Below, in pieces: positions 36,101 to 51,052 of a stretch of 64,000 nucleotides of DNA (its first letter is position 1; each line of letters starts with the position of its first letter). Origin of the DNA: Neelides folsomi. Its lineage: Eukaryota; Arthropoda; Collembola; Neelipleona; Neelidae. Below the pieces are notes generated by a model. The model was not told the origin of the DNA, made no database searches, and saw only the letters and a program-made list of their open reading frames with translations. Location: NCBI GenBank assembly GCA_034687125.1, contig JAQGBZ010000074.1, positions 160,940-224,939 of the forward strand. Reading direction: 5' to 3'. The translations under genes were made by a program, and so were the position numbers.

Positions 36101-39100
36101 TAAAATCATAAAAGTCCAGGTTCCTCTCACGAGCCGAGACTCACTCAGAGTTAAAAATCGTCTAGGGTCGGATTGAGAGGATAATCAAGTGAAAGAATCT
36201 CGCATTGTTCCCACATTGAAGTTTGAAAAAGAACTCTTTTTTATACACAAGTTAATCACAAATTGCTCCTTGGAGCATAAATGAAAACCCAGCATATAAA
36301 GGATATCAAAATATACTTAAGTGATACAAGACAAAGAGATTCCTTTACCTAAGTATTATGCTATCAAATATAATCACGTTATATCTCAATACACATAATC
36401 ACATATGGCGTAGGGTATCCTACATGAAATCCCTTATTGTATGTATGAATGGATACAAATATTTTTATAGTTAAGTATGATACCAAATAGCATTGTTATG
36501 TATAGTATGGTTTGAAGTATTGTAATGATATTACCTCGTAAGGATACATTTAAGATTAGTACATTAGAGTAGGGTATAAGTATCTATGATCTTCTGTATC
36601 TGTTTTTTAAGTTAAGAGGTCCATTGGGCCGACGTGACACCATTACCATTCATAACCTGGACGAGTCTCCCCCTCTTCCTCTGGATCGTAATGAGAGGGT
36701 TCATGGGTTGAACATTTTAATTCCACCGTGGGATCCTCACAAACTACAGATTTAGTTCCATTCTAGGAGGTTTTTGATAGTAATGGACTTTGGATTCCTT
36801 CTGAGCCAGGGGAAAAATTAGCTATCTCTCATTCCTTATTCGACTCCATAAATGGAATCTGTCTCTTAGGGAATTCCTCATACGAACTTGTCCCTACAAC
36901 GTATTATTTCGGACTTGCTGAAAATGGAAAATCCGATTCGCCAAAAGTATACCACATATGTATATCAGTAATCAGTATGCACTAACCTATTACATTCTTA
37001 AAGTATGATATACTCGTTATATGTATCTAATATAAGATTCTCAAAACAATTAATGTCTAATATAAGTTACAGATCCATATCCTAACAAATGCAATGTAGT
37101 TATGCAGTACCTACATATTCACATGATATTATTTCTAGCCGTATCGAGATTACTCGTTTATACTGAGGTATAAGAAAGCACTTTAGGAGTTTTTATCTTA
37201 TTCACAATCCTCATTATTTATGTAGACTCAGAAATGTCTGAGGAAATCCGTAAGCGAATTGATCTGTCCCCATCTCTTCAAATGTCTCCAATGTCACGAG
37301 TGTCTGCAAGTTGTCTTTGAGCCTCTTGAGAGCCAATAAAAGGGGAAATTGGGCCGACGTAGAAAAGGAGTAATAATGTGAGACCATTTAGTAAATCAGT
37401 CCAAGAAAGACTCAGAATATTCAAATGAGATGGGGGTTGAAAGAATGAAACGAGTTGCACACTCGTTTTGCATAAATCCCAATGAAGTCATCCGATTACC
37501 ATTTTGAATGGAATTATCCCAAAGAACCTACAACAACAATCCGCCGAGGGTTTTGCACACAGTGAATCGTGATCAGGATGGTCGAACAACAGCGATGAAG
37601 GAACCGGTCGAAACCTTGGCCGTCCAACTCCATATTATTACAGCTTTACTGATTCATTCCTTCTAGGACTTTCCTATTTCAATCCTATTCAAGCTCAATA
37701 TACTATACATAATAATGGCTATGATTCTAAGTATACTATTGTCTACTATGTATGTAGGAATCTCCAACACCCGGAGAAATATCAGTATTACATGCAAATT
37801 GACCCTTTACAGAATCCCCATTTCAATCTTTCAACCATCCTAACTCCCTAGCCCAATCTTTTTTACTTTAGCCATCAAAAGACCTAAATGATTATTCAAC
37901 CAATTTAAAATTGAACGTCTTTTAAAAACATGATGATGAATCAAATTTCGCTACCCGGATCTCCCAACGTAATACACCATTCATTAAACTTTTGCTAATT
38001 CTCAAAATTCCATATTAAAACATTCACAATATACATTACATATTATATGTCCGTACCTAAGCATGTGCATAATAATTTAAATTCCAAAGGTATTCAGAAT
38101 TATTACGGGTACATACCAATACATACCAACGTGGTTTAATTAACAATTTTGTTTTTAAGAAAATATAAGTGTGAATTAGATTTATGTTGACTTATATATA
38201 AACTAATCCTTTATAAGCTGGCTTAAATACCAATTTCTAGTTTATAGAGTAAGACCTATTAAATTTTATCGTAAAACATGTATATACTAGATACCCGGAT
38301 TAAGCCTTATTGGAGAAAATACTAAAAAAGACCTTCTTTATAAATGAGGATTACATACTTTTATTATGAGTATCAAACCATTGGCCACACGCGCACCACA
38401 AGCCAAAATTCTAATTCATTCAATTTTCTTAAACCATGATTTTTATTTTTAATTTAATATGCGTACATAAGTAAGAATATATTTATTTTTTTAAAAGTTT
38501 CGTGTAAAAATAATTTACCTTTAATTTCAAAAATAGAAATTGCGCCGCATGTGTTTGATTATGATACGCGGTCCACTGGAAATTGAAGTTTTAATTCAAT
38601 ATCACATTTCCGAAGCTCTGAATGTTGAAAAAATGTTTTGAACAAAGCATAAGAGAGTTTTTAAGATGATTCTATAGGATGAGAATCGTCTGATTAAATG
38701 TTCACCACACCGAGGGATTGTACACTTCAAGGAACCCAAAGAGGCTCAACAACTGAAGATGCGATAATGTTCCAGTAGCAAAATCTTGGCCCATTTATCC
38801 CTATGAGGATCTGTGAGAGACAGGAGACGATGGAGACGCCAAAGGTCCTTCAAAACCCCTCTGTTTGAAACTCGAAACAACTCCAGAAATTCTCTCACCA
38901 ATAAAACATAAGCCGGCCGAATTTCCTCCCAACCTCACGATTCAAAAATCCAACACTTTTTTTCCACCCTTAAGATGTCAATACAGTCAAAAGCACACAA
39001 TTTCCCAATATTGTATTAACAATAATAAAGGGACAACTAAATGCATGAAACAATATACTGGAAATGGTTATTTAGAACAATATACTGTTACTAACAATAT

Positions 39101-42100
39101 TGTTATGCTGGTGGTATATATTGTAAAAACAATAAAATATCGTTTTGAATCCAATGAGTATATTTCACAGGAAAAAAGATGAATGAAGTAATAGCGATGA
39201 GTAACTGAAATGAATCTGTGAGTATTTAGAAGAATGTGTGTGTTCGAGGAACGATGTTTCCACCTGTGTTTCCTTCCTTGGAGTGGAGAGGAATGCAGGT
39301 GAGGTTGGGGAGTAATCTCACTCACAGTGACTGATAATGAGATTGGGGTTGAGCTCGAGGGTTTGGTGTGATGAGTCGGTCCTTCTGGACAACCCTCGTC
39401 CTCATGGAGTCGGGAGGAATTTACTACTCAAACCTCCCCCTAATATTCTTTATACCTCAACTCCTTGGAACTCCTTCCCACTCCAACACATCTCTCAGCA
39501 CATAGCAATGCCTTAATACAACAAATTCTGACTTACAATGCTGCACTTCATATATCTTCTTTGAGTATCCACTTTGTGTATCCACTTTATACTTTTTTAT
39601 ATTTATAATACTAGAATACTGTACATGTATGTAATTATATGTATATCTGTTTTATCGCTTCTCTTCACATTCAACTTCCAGTTTAAATGCCTATTGAGAC
39701 TGATGCAGTTCTTATAAGTTACATAGATATTTCTATCAAGTTGTAATATGCATATAGGTACAATAAAAGAATAAGAGACTTGTCTCTCTCTGTGTATGAT
39801 GGTGGTATAATGAAGAGAGATAATGGCTGGATTTTTTTCACAATGAAAATGAAGAGTAGTAACCTTGAGAGAGTTATTGTGCCTCGTTCCCTTTCTCCTC
39901 TCGATTCAATTGAGGGACCCGTAAGTCCGTAAGCTATATCTCTCTATTACACTTTCAAAAGACAACCACTACACCAGCCCCATTGTCCGCTCAACCCTTA
40001 CAACCAGCCAAAATCCCCAATCCTAAACACACATTCTTTCCCTCAACGTGCCTTCTAGAAAAATACCTATAGTGCTAGTACCTCATTCGAGACTCCATCA
40101 AGCTACTTTACTAATACCCTACTTGTTCTTTACTCGTAACTTATAAAGAATTAGGATTATACCTAGATATGTATTAATGTATTTCATGTATAAGCTTATT
40201 TCTTGCCTTCATAATATCCTCATGTAATGTTTTTTATGCATGTGATAACACAGAAATTATACAATAATATATACTATATGAAAATGCAAGTCTTTTTGTC
40301 TTCTATCGGAATTCCGCTGTCCAGCAAGGATCCTTTTATGCATAAATGCACGTTCACAATTTCCAGATAGAGTCTTACATTGTTCCTCTTTCCTATTCAT
40401 TCCCTTTTTATATGGCTTTGAAGGCTTTGTATATAAATCTTTAGAGTTTAAAGTTAAAGGTAAAGCAAATGCAAAGTGTTGATGAAATGATGGTAAAATA
40501 AGATCAAGTGCTCGTGCATATTGTGAATCTGCCGGGTCAGAATTAGTCTTCAAATTGAATGTGTATAGTAAAAAGAGAGGAGAATTACTCCAGTGGAGTA
40601 CAAACGGTCTGGATTGGGAATGGAAGCCGGCGTGAGGAAATCCCTTTATCACCATTACTCTCCGTTTTTCTTACCTTCCCTGTAGCGGACAAAGAGATTT
40701 CTGTTTGGGTCCGGAACCCTCAGTCAGATTGTTCGAATCACCGAACCACTTGATGTGCAGGACCACAATGCCACCTTTTCCACTTGACTTCTCTGCTTCA
40801 TGATGATATTATCTTTGAAATATACTTCAATTTTCCTAGGTTTTATTTTAAAAAATTATCCTATCTTCAAGCTCTCAAATAAGTTTGTATCGGAACATTG
40901 TAATTATGTACAGAATACAGAAAACTGATCTCAGAATAGTTATTTATTGTATCAAATATTAATAATATTCTATATTGTAAAAAATATTATTAAAACATAC
41001 TTAATGGTACTACTGATAATGGCAAATATCCATTTGGATACTTATATCCGGAGCGGACTTACTTATATTTATATAATATGAAAATACATCTATCGTAATA
41101 TCTAACATACATAATATATACCTACCTTCATTTATCATCTACAATCTCTGTATAACAAAATAAAAAACCTATTTACAGGTATGTAATATGATATATAAGT
41201 ATTTTGAGATTAAAAGACTAATAGTGTATGTTTGTATTTGGACTTTAGTTAGACGCTCTTCACTTTTGTGCTCTTTGTTCTTCCATGATACATGTAGAGA
41301 AATATATCCTCGAATGAATCGTATGTGTAAACCTAAACTACCAGAGCCCTTAATCCTTTCGAGGATCTTCCACATCCAAATACCAACATTCAAATATCGC
41401 TTTGGATCCTCCACATTGATTATAATAGTCCATTAGTGTTTTATACCCCAAACCGCCTACATCCGTCCAAGTCACAAACAGGACTTAGGTAAGTATATAA
41501 TATCTATTCTCCCATCTTTTCGAAACAATAGTATTACATAATATGGTATAGTAAGCACATACATATAATATAATACTACATATTATATACATATATAAGT
41601 AATACCATAAAGTATCTTTACTTATAACTTAGAAAGAATCTTTTAAATGTTTAGGCCTATATTATATCGCATCAACAAATTGTATGTATTAATTCTATAT
41701 ATCAATAATAATTGGACTCTCAATAAGTTAACATAAAAGAGAGTACAAAAGACTTAAAGGAATTCAATGTTATCAAATGTTCATTCATAATGAACACGAT
41801 GTAAATAAAATTTATGTTGTATTACATTACAGCAAGTGCGCACAATAAAATAATACACATGCAGAGATACACATAAAATGGTCGTATAATACCTACACAA
41901 CTACTTGTGTTTATTTACAGATGCGTCCTTTTCCGAGCTCCTTTGTGCGACCAACTCTTTTCACTTTTGTTTGTAATTGAAATTGAATACACATATTTAA
42001 AAAAGGCTTTTAATTCAATACAATTTCAATGGAACTTTCGTCTGGATGTCTCGATTCTCTATTTAAAAAAGTCATTGTAATTGAGAATATTTGTCTCGTG

Positions 42101-45100
42101 GTAAAACTTGTATCAACGTAAAAACATTGACATAAAAAGACAAAGGCTCCCTTTCTCATTGTCAGTTGAGCCTCTTCAATTTATACTAACTAAGTGAAAA
42201 TGTCTGGGAATTAAGTACAAATGAATTGTTTCAATATTTGTAAATGAATTTGACCACACACGCGTATTTCAATACACTTTAATTAGATTAGACCAAAGTA
42301 AAATATGGAATAAGAAAATTGAATGAAAATAGGTAATAATTATTTTTCTAGAACGAATAAATAAATACTGATAAATAACAAATGCAACAATGTTTAAAAA
42401 ATGTTTTGATATTAACTTTAGAACATCGAAATAATTGATATTATATTATTTATTATTATATCGTGTAATTTGGGGAAAGATGTTCGTGTGTGAGAATTCG
42501 TGTAGTTGGTAACATGTGGGTCTGATTGTTGTGATTAGTTGAAAATGATGAAAGAAACACAATGAGCCCCACACGTGTCGATTTATCATAAGGAATGTCG
42601 GGGGAAAAGAATCCAATTATTTGATCATTTCGACATTCGTTTTCCCCATCCGGACTCAGAGAATGTGTGGAGAGATCTTTCTGGGCTGCATTAATAATCT
42701 CTGCCTTATTGCCTCGCATTCCTCCACATTCTTTCCCCACTTAATCAAACTCCCGAATGGAAACGGATTTCCATGAATTTCTTCCCAATCTCCCACTCTC
42801 ACTCACTCTGTGATAGAAAGAATATCCGCCGAGGAAGATTGAGGGAATCCAATTTCCAATCAAGAACTCATTCACCCACTCACTTCATACCGAATTCCTC
42901 GTTAAGGCACAAAACCAAACGCAGACATTCAAAAATTTTCCTATTAAACTCAAACATTTAAATTTGATCAATATTTTATATAATATGTAAAAAAAGTATT
43001 TTATAGTTTGTTATAGCTTATTGCAAAACGAGGAATTTACAAATATGTAATATTTAAGCTTATTAATTTTAAACTTGAATTACTCTTTCTGTTCCTTTTT
43101 TAACTTCATGTTCAAGGTGAAATGAACGTAACAAGTTCTCCGACTCTGTATAAAAAATGAAAATATTTTCATGAGAAAGGATCATTAAAGGAATCTTTTC
43201 CGTCCGAGTGACTCCGAGCGAGAGGAATAAAAATTTGAAAGGAGTCTCACATTTCTATCGCCATCTGAGTCCTTGCGGTTTGGAAATTAGGCATGGAGAA
43301 AATTGGACATTTGAGAAACCATGATGAATTCCTATCCCCACAGGAAACGTGCAGTTTCACAAATAATCCTGCTAGAACTCTACAACTTACATGGCATCCA
43401 ACATCAGTTACAATTTATACATACATATTATCTCATATTTTTAAAATACTCACGCTTGTGTATGGAACTTATTGTTAGAATACTTATCTGTATGTATACT
43501 AATTCATATATTTTCAGGTTTAAATGCGTATAAACACTTTTGGTCGTCAAAAATATCTTAAGCAGTAGTTAAGAATATTATACTAGAAGAACGTGTAAAA
43601 TTGAGTTCTTATAGCCGTTAACAATAACATGTTATTAGTAAAATGAAATTGTACGAAAGGCACAGTCAGCCTAGAAAGCATCCAACTTCTCCTTAAATAT
43701 GCAATTTTACTGCCCCTTATTAAATATGAATGCCAGTATACCTATGAATATGTCTATTGCTCCAAATACCTATTAAAAGTCAATATGATCTTATGCACGA
43801 GTACCTATTACACTATAAATTGTATGACTCTTATAGCCACATTTCAAATATTTGGAATATACAGATACCTAAATTATATGTATAGTAATGTATCATACCT
43901 ATACATACATAATATGTAGTATAAATAGTATACTACCATAGATGTAAGTACGTTCTTTCCAATATGCGAAAAGCCATCAAACCTCTTTTTAATGTTTTAG
44001 CAGAGAAGAGGAGGAGAGAAAGCCATCAAATTTAAACTGTGATATTCAAAGACCTTAACCTTGAGGAAAGTTCTTTTACAACGTGAAAAGTCTGTGTTTC
44101 TGACAAACACAACTCATTCGCCCATCCATTCGGATTATAATTTCCATCCATTAATATACAGGTGCATACTATAGGAGTACTATTACGCGCCCATATGTAG
44201 GTATTTAAACTTGTATTGTGTTTAGTCTTTTTAATTCGTTTAGTCTTTTTTATTAGTATATTACATAGTTTTATTGTAGATATCTCATGAAATTTCTACA
44301 ATTCTTGGATCTGCGAAAAAAGAAGGGTGGCCTATCATTCTAGTAGGCAGTTCATCACATCAAATGTATGGGGTTAAGAATACATATTTATGTACCTGCT
44401 TGTATTTCCAATTTGAGTATTATTATTTATTAATATTATTTAATACATTGAGTACCTCGCTTCCACAAAACAAGTACCAATTTACAATAAACGCAAGAAA
44501 ATTTTCTCTCATAGCCAAGTATGATTTGGAAATGTGTTTAAAAGTCTTGACTGATATAAAATGATTGAAAAATCAAGATGCTGCTGCTCCAGGCTCCAAG
44601 GCATTTGTTCCTTTTTTAGTAGTACTCGTGTTATTACAATCACAAACTTCATTGGAATTCCATATTATTAATACCTAAGTATTATTACAAAGTATTTACT
44701 CGCATGTTACATACTTTATACCTACAGATACATACAGTCATTTTTTCATGTAGTAAGTATATATAACTACTTCTACTATTCAAAAAAGTGAATATATCGA
44801 GAAAGGTCCTTTGAGGAGTCAGGAGCCGAACAGGAGCAGAAAATGTCTGCGGAGCTACGATAGCCATCAGCCCCATCAAGTTGAACACTTCAAGTTCCAA
44901 AGGAGTTCCAACGGAGTTTAGACACTTCAATAAGCCTTAATAATCAACCCCCCTTTGCATGCAAAGGCCAAGTCCGACAATTAACGCTCCTCAACATCTT
45001 ATGCAATAAGACGCCGTGAATGGAGTGAAAGCACCAGAAATGAGCCAGGAGCTTTTTCACCCTCGTTCAGATATAAACAGGCGTCGGTCGGTTCTTCAAG

Positions 45101-47731
45101 ATGAAACTTCACTATCAACTACAGGCAATATGAAACTTCAATATAATAATACTTCAATACAAAACTTGAATGTTTCAAGGCTTAAAGGTAAGTTGGTAAT
45201 AATAAAAAGGTGTGCGAGGGTTCTCCTCCTCTCCCATTCAATCACTGATATGATTTGATGAAGAGAAAAACTCATTTGAAAGAACTTTGAACACGAAAAT
45301 TTTTAATTTACAACCCACGTGATTCGAAGTGTTAATGGGCTTTTGTATTATTTTCCTCGTTCTTTATTCATCCTCAGTCTCAGACCTCATAAGTAATAAG
45401 GAGGAGAAAAGATTCTGACACACCGAGTTTGAGAGTTCTTTCATTAAGAACATTCTCACATATTTAACAGTCGGAGTTTAAATGATGACTTAAACGCCTC
45501 TTCATGATCGCCTTTTCCCATTTCAAAGGAGCGAAGGAGAGAAAAAAGTGAAAGAGAATTAATATGAACCATTTCCTTGCATGTCAGGTTCGAATCAAAT
45601 TGAGATCCTAAATTCCTTTTCTTATTCAACCCAATCTCACATAATTGCACCACTCTTGAGTAAAACCTAGTTATACCAACCCTGCATACTATAGGTACAA
45701 ACAGGTACATACTTAATGTAATACATAATTATATTATAAAACATTTATCAGATGCATTATGTTAACCAACATTCAGTATTGCGACCAGTCTATTGGTAAT
45801 TAACACCCAGTAATCGGTTGAAATTAAAATTAAAATAGGTAATTATATTCAAATTATCCATACAACATGATGAGTTTGTAAAACAATTTAAACTACATAA
45901 CTCTTATATGTAAATCATTGTGTTACTATACTATTTTTTATACGTTGTAAGGTAATATAATATAACTTAAAAATGGAACTATCGTATGTAAAAAAAAGAA
46001 TGAAAGTCTGAATGAAAAGAAGATGACGTTCGCACTTCTTTACAATTGAACTTCAAACATGTTATCAATACTGCCGAGATAAATATGTATCTACAGTAGT
46101 TTGATAAATACATAACACATCTTTTGCTTTCTTCGCCTTAAGAAGTCGAATTTCTTCTAATGATTTTTTAACTTACATTCTCACTTGTGAAAATTCAAGG
46201 AGAGAAAGGGACCTAAAACTTGGAATAAAACCCCGCATGTAGCAATTTACTTGAAATCGAGAAAAATGATACTGCTACAGATACAATGCACCCCATTGTC
46301 CAAATTGAATATGATTGTAAAGTTCAAAAGGTCCAAATGACATTCTAATAACCGAAGAAATGATTCCAAGTAAACCTTTGAAAGATCACAATAAGAAAAG
46401 GGATCGATCCATTACTTATCCCCTATCTCCCATTCCCTTCCAAATTGCATTATCCTCTTTTCATTTTACACCTGACCAAGAAAAGTTAAAAGGTATATCC
46501 AATAAGTAAACTACCTTGTTATGTTTATACAATAATACAGGTACAATATAATCCCATGTATTTTACGTTTAGTATGGAGTCAATATAAGGGTCAATAATA
46601 AGAGATATAGGAGATGTGAAGTTTTGGACGTAAGGGTGTCTCAGGGGCGTCAAAGGACCGTAGAGGATGTGAAGATGAGAAGTGGCTCTTTGGCTGAAGT
46701 ACCATACATTGAGCTGGCTGGGTTAACTACTCCAAGTTCCTGGAATCTTTGGAGATTTGAAGGTGGGCGGAGGAGTCACTTTTCCATCCCTCACAAGGGA
46801 TCCAAGTTGGTCTTTGAGGGCCCCTTTGTTCCCCTTTTGACCATCCCCATTAAGAATGAAAGGAAGGCCTTCGTGGCAGACAAAACATTAAAGAGGAACC
46901 CCGGGGTGAGTGGCTCCAGTGAACACGCCTTCTCTCCTTACACGAGGTTCGGGTTCCCGTTCAAGGGACCCTTTGCCCCGCTAATAAGACCCATGTTCTT
47001 CCATACACATAATATATAAATAGTAATACAATTCATATATACGTACATGCTATATTACCCATTAGAAAATATAGCATGATATATCTATAAATATTATATT
47101 CAAAATATAAAGATACATAAAATACTTACATTTAGTTATATGAGCACAATATAAAATTAAATACAAAATGGTATAATACTTATCTATGGTATAACCAAGT
47201 GGTAAATATTTTCTTGCTATACTTTTCGTAGTGGCCCTTCTGAGTAAAGATCTAAATGTGAGAAATACGAGCTACGTTACGAGGAAATTCTTTCCCAAAA
47301 CTCTTCTCTGCTCCCACCCTCGTCATCCTTTCAAAAATTCCTCCGACGGGCCCTTAACTCATTTGTTGTACATTCTCTATCTCTCTTCATCAAGTTCCGA
47401 GTCTTAAATAACTTTCAACCTCCTTTGACTCACTCTCTTAGACTCAACATTACTAAGGACGAATTTTACTACCAACCAACTTACACATGTATTCCTTTCT
47501 CTGAACGTGTAAATGTACAACTCTAAAGGCAATTATGAACACTTAGCTAATTCCCTCACATCATTCTAATTTGACACGTATGAGGCCGTTTCCGCTCTTC
47601 AAGTTCCCATATCGGTCTCCTCTTACACTGTCCTCACATTTCCCTCCCATTTACTCTATTTTTACGTTTGTTTAACAACTATTAACATTCTATTTATTAT
47701 ACTATTTAGGCACTAAATAACAATAATAACG
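33115..47731. other. Gene desert with GC-richer islands
   Basis: No gene is recognised in about 14.6 kb. GC-richer islands lie near 34430-34690, 36000-36180, 36620-36760, 37240-37480, 38690-38940, 39230-39480, 40300-40760, 42460-42900, 43200-43340, 44800-45120 and 46600-47010. The last holds an open frame (46624-47019) without a domain. The word GGGCCGACGT occurs at 36626-36635 and 37351-37360. The intervening DNA is AT-rich with TATGTA words. Confidence 0.45.
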
Positions 47732-47733
47732 TA

Positions 47734-48424
47734 CAGTCGCTTTCACAGCGATAGCCTATGTTTAATTTTTCCAATAATTAAGCCCATTCCTGTCTTACAA
47801 AGTTGAGATTTACATTATATATGTATTTTTATCTCCTAAGATCATTTTTGTTATCCATTTTTGAATTTTGAGTCGCACGTGTCTACAAATGCACAATGAC
47901 ACTTTTGATTATTATACATTCGTTCAAAGCCATAGGACACGTATTAACTCCGAGAAACCCATTTTCTCCTACTTTTCCTTTGTTATTTATTAAAATTATA
48001 ATGAATTTGCAAAAATAACCCATAATTTTGATAATTTTGCAATCCTAGTGATCTTAAGGTCTCAATGAGTCAATTGGTGATTTTCCATCGTTGGTCATTA
48101 TTGACCCTTACGCCATTCTACGTTTGGAACGAATTTTATATTGAAATTTGATTTTTATAGTTGAAATGATCCATATGGAACACAATTCAAAAATTTTCAT
48201 CTTCAAATTCGAATTGGTGGTCGTAAAAGACAAAGGTGTTCTATGGCTTTGAACAATTGCATAATAAGCAAAAAGTGTCATGCGACTCAAAATTCAAAAA
48301 TGGATAACAAAAATGATCTTAGGAGATAAAAATACATATATATTGTAAATCTCAACTTTGTAAGACAGGAATGGGCTTAATTATTGGAAAAATTAAACAT
48401 GGGCTATGGCTGTGAAAGCGAGTG
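47734..48424. mobile_element. 691-bp TA-flanked foldback element
   Basis: Ends are CAGTCGCTTTCACAG and, on the minus strand, CACTCGCTTTCACAG, with TA outside each (47732-47733 and 48425-48426). The outer arms, about 145 bp, differ at only a handful of positions. They then continue with gaps to GTTCAAAGCCATAG, giving arms of over 200 bp. No coding frame of note. High arm identity suggests recent origin or arm homogenisation. Confidence 0.8.
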
Positions 48425-48426
48425 TA

Positions 48427-50481
48427 CTTAAATGATCAAATGATCCCAGAGGCGAGTCTAGTCATCTCTATTATTAAAATATTTATATGTTAATTTTAGA
48501 CTCCATAAAACCGGGTTCCATTCATTCACATCGTAAACATTTTGTACACATTTATATTGAATACATAATAATGTATACAAGATACATAAACATAAATAGG
48601 ATACATAGTGAAAATGCATCCTATACAATATTCCCTTATAAATGCTTTTACATGTTTATAAATGAAATGAAAAAGAATATTGAATCAAAGATCTCTCCTT
48701 ATTGTATTTCACTGCAGGGAAGTGTAAGAAGACCCGATAGATATTTTCTACTGATTAGGAAACCCATTCTAGAAAAGAAGGGTTTGTTCATTTTACTCTC
48801 AAAGTCTCTTCCTGTGAATGTTGATATGGAAAAGACCCTTTTTCTTTTATGATACGGCTCCAATGATGGTGGAACGTTTGTCTATAGTTAAAAAAGGACC
48901 TCGGAATAATAATCAACCTCAACTTGACTGTACTTTTACCACCATTACTTTTACGCACTTTAAAGTACCCAATACTCCTATGAATATGCGCTTTTACAAA
49001 GAAATTTGTAAATTAATATGGAGCTAAATATACGTGAATACATATACAATATGACACATAATTTAATAGTCACTTAAGTGTGCTTAATATAATACAATAT
49101 ATTGCACTCTACACTACTAAATACTAACTGACCTTTTATTTTAACCAATACATTTCCGCGTCTCGCCCTTTCTTTACAAGTCCAACCATCGGAATATATG
49201 GAATAAGAGCAGCACAGGGAGACATTGTGAGAGAATTGAGTGAAAAGACCCTTACAATCTTCCATTTTATAAAGGTGACCTCCTCCATTCTTCTCACCAA
49301 ATGAGTCACTATTGAGACTTTTGGGGAGATATAATGGATATCGTGGGAGTTTGATATACTTCAGGTCATTTACGTTTACTACGCATAGCACAATGTAAAT
49401 TGGAAATGTTTGTACCCGATACACCTCCCAAAAATATTTACACACTTATCGTTAGTATAGACAGTCCATGCATATCTTTTGCACTTCTCATACACATCTT
49501 ATATCTGTATGTTTCAATATATATTTGGTATATAGGTATTTTCTGCTTTAGGGAAATGAAAAAAGACCTGAGACCGCATTTGAACCTTCATAATGGAAGG
49601 CTGGAACACAAAGTGAGTCCATTTCTTCACACAAAGGCCCATTTTCAATTTCCCTTCATGATTGGGCCAGCGGAGACTTCTTGTAGTATTTTGTATTTAT
49701 GGACACCAAAGCGGTTTCCATTTATTGAGGGAGAGAGAAAGGCCCAGACGAACAGAGGTCCTTTCCAAGAAAGTCAAGAAGACCCTTTTGCCAGTCCTTT
49801 AGGGACTCAACTTCAACAAATATCATTTATTACTCCGATGAGATATGGCAAAATGGGATCCAGAAAACACTCAAAATCGTTTATAAAAACAAACACTCAT
49901 TTGGTCTATACCTCTATACGGTCTTACATAGGAGAGAATTACTATCATATGAATCTTCATCTTGTATTAAGAATAAGAACATACCTAAGTATCTAAGTAT
50001 TTAGTCTTACTAACATAGAGTAGTACTTTGACTACTTTGTATAATACGAATGTAAATATTCAGTCTGTCAAATAAATATAAACAACATTCAAAAGTCAGC
50101 AAAGTATTCAGATACTTTTCAGTGAGTATAGAGAATTGATATTGATATTCATCAAGGAGCTTATGCATCTCATGTTTCCACTTCCATTATTGCAACCATA
50201 TGGAAAACTGTTCACAAAAACACACATAAGACATTTAAAAGCCCATTACTCTTTCCATTTTTACAAACACTCGAGATGAATGGGTTCGTTAATAAATATA
50301 TTACAATATATGAGCCAATGACGTAATTTGTGTATTCTATGAATGAGTGAAACGGGGATTTGTAACATTAAGAAATAAGGATAATATACCTACACAATGG
50401 TTAAATCTAAATGGAGAATACTAAAATAATAAGGGCGTTTGCTTATTTGGTATTCCGCAACAAGATTAAAATTCTCGAATA
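48427..50481. other. Gene-free stretch
   Basis: Contains GC-richer islands near 48680-48800, 49180-49330 and 49550-49870. A 198-codon open frame (49400-49996) starts at TTG, is rich in hydrophobic and Tyr residues early, and has no recognisable domain; I do not call it a gene. Confidence 0.4.
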
Positions 50482-50487
50482 ATTATT

Positions 50488-51046
50488 GGGGGTACTCGCT
50501 TTCTCCTTCGTATCGTTCGCATCCAGCGTATCGTTCGTATGATACGAACGAAGGTTGGCACGAACTTCAAAAACCTCCCTTCACTCCCATGTATTTCATC
50601 GATACGAACTTTGTTCGTATGAGTAGCAGGTCCAGAGGTGTTACTTTTACGAACGCGTAACTTCGTATCCTCGTGTGAGCCCGGTTATTTTAAAATCTTT
50701 TGAGTTTAACAGAAGACGGAGACAGATATTACTATTTTTTTATTCAAAAATCTCAAATACGAACATTAGAAATCCAGTGTTTAATTTAAATATACCACCA
50801 TAATTTCTACTATTAATAATTTTATTCTGACAATTAAATTTAATAAGGTTTAAAGTATTTTGTCTATTGCCCACCTTCGGCATTTTAAATTAAGAAATAA
50901 AATTCGCAAGGATTAAAATGGGTGTAAGTTTTTGTATATACGAAGTATACGAAACAGTAGGGGCCACTCGTTATTTCACTTTGTAAACTTACAAACTTAC
51001 GAACTTACGCGGATACGAACCATACGAAGAGAAAACGAGCACCCCC
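50488..51046. mobile_element. 559-bp inverted-repeat element packed with ATACGAA words
   Basis: The left end GGGGGTACTCGCTTTCTCCT is matched on the minus strand from 51046 by GGGGGTGCTCGTTTTCTCTT; the match extends about 36 bp with one gap. ATTATT flanks both ends (50482-50487 and 51047-51052). Eleven copies of ATACGAA or its inverse TTCGTAT lie inside, starting at 50507, 50534, 50542, 50602, 50614, 50662, 50757, 50938, 50947, 51013 and 51022. They cluster near both ends, as expected of subterminal transposase-binding repeats. No transposase. Superfamily not assigned. Confidence 0.7.
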
Positions 51047-51052
51047 ATTATT

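Noticed and set aside
45588-45600. GGTTCGAATCA resembling a tRNA B box
   Set aside because: No A box, acceptor stem or anticodon arm can be folded around it.
46624-47019. 131-codon open frame with a repeated K/EGPFxPL motif
   Set aside because: The start is TTG, no family is recognised, and similar GGGNCCCTTT words occur in other islands without frames.
49400-49996. 198-codon open frame on the plus strand
   Set aside because: Starts at TTG, has no recognisable domain, crosses from AT-rich to GC-richer DNA without a change in style, and has no splice or leader evidence. Probably a chance frame.
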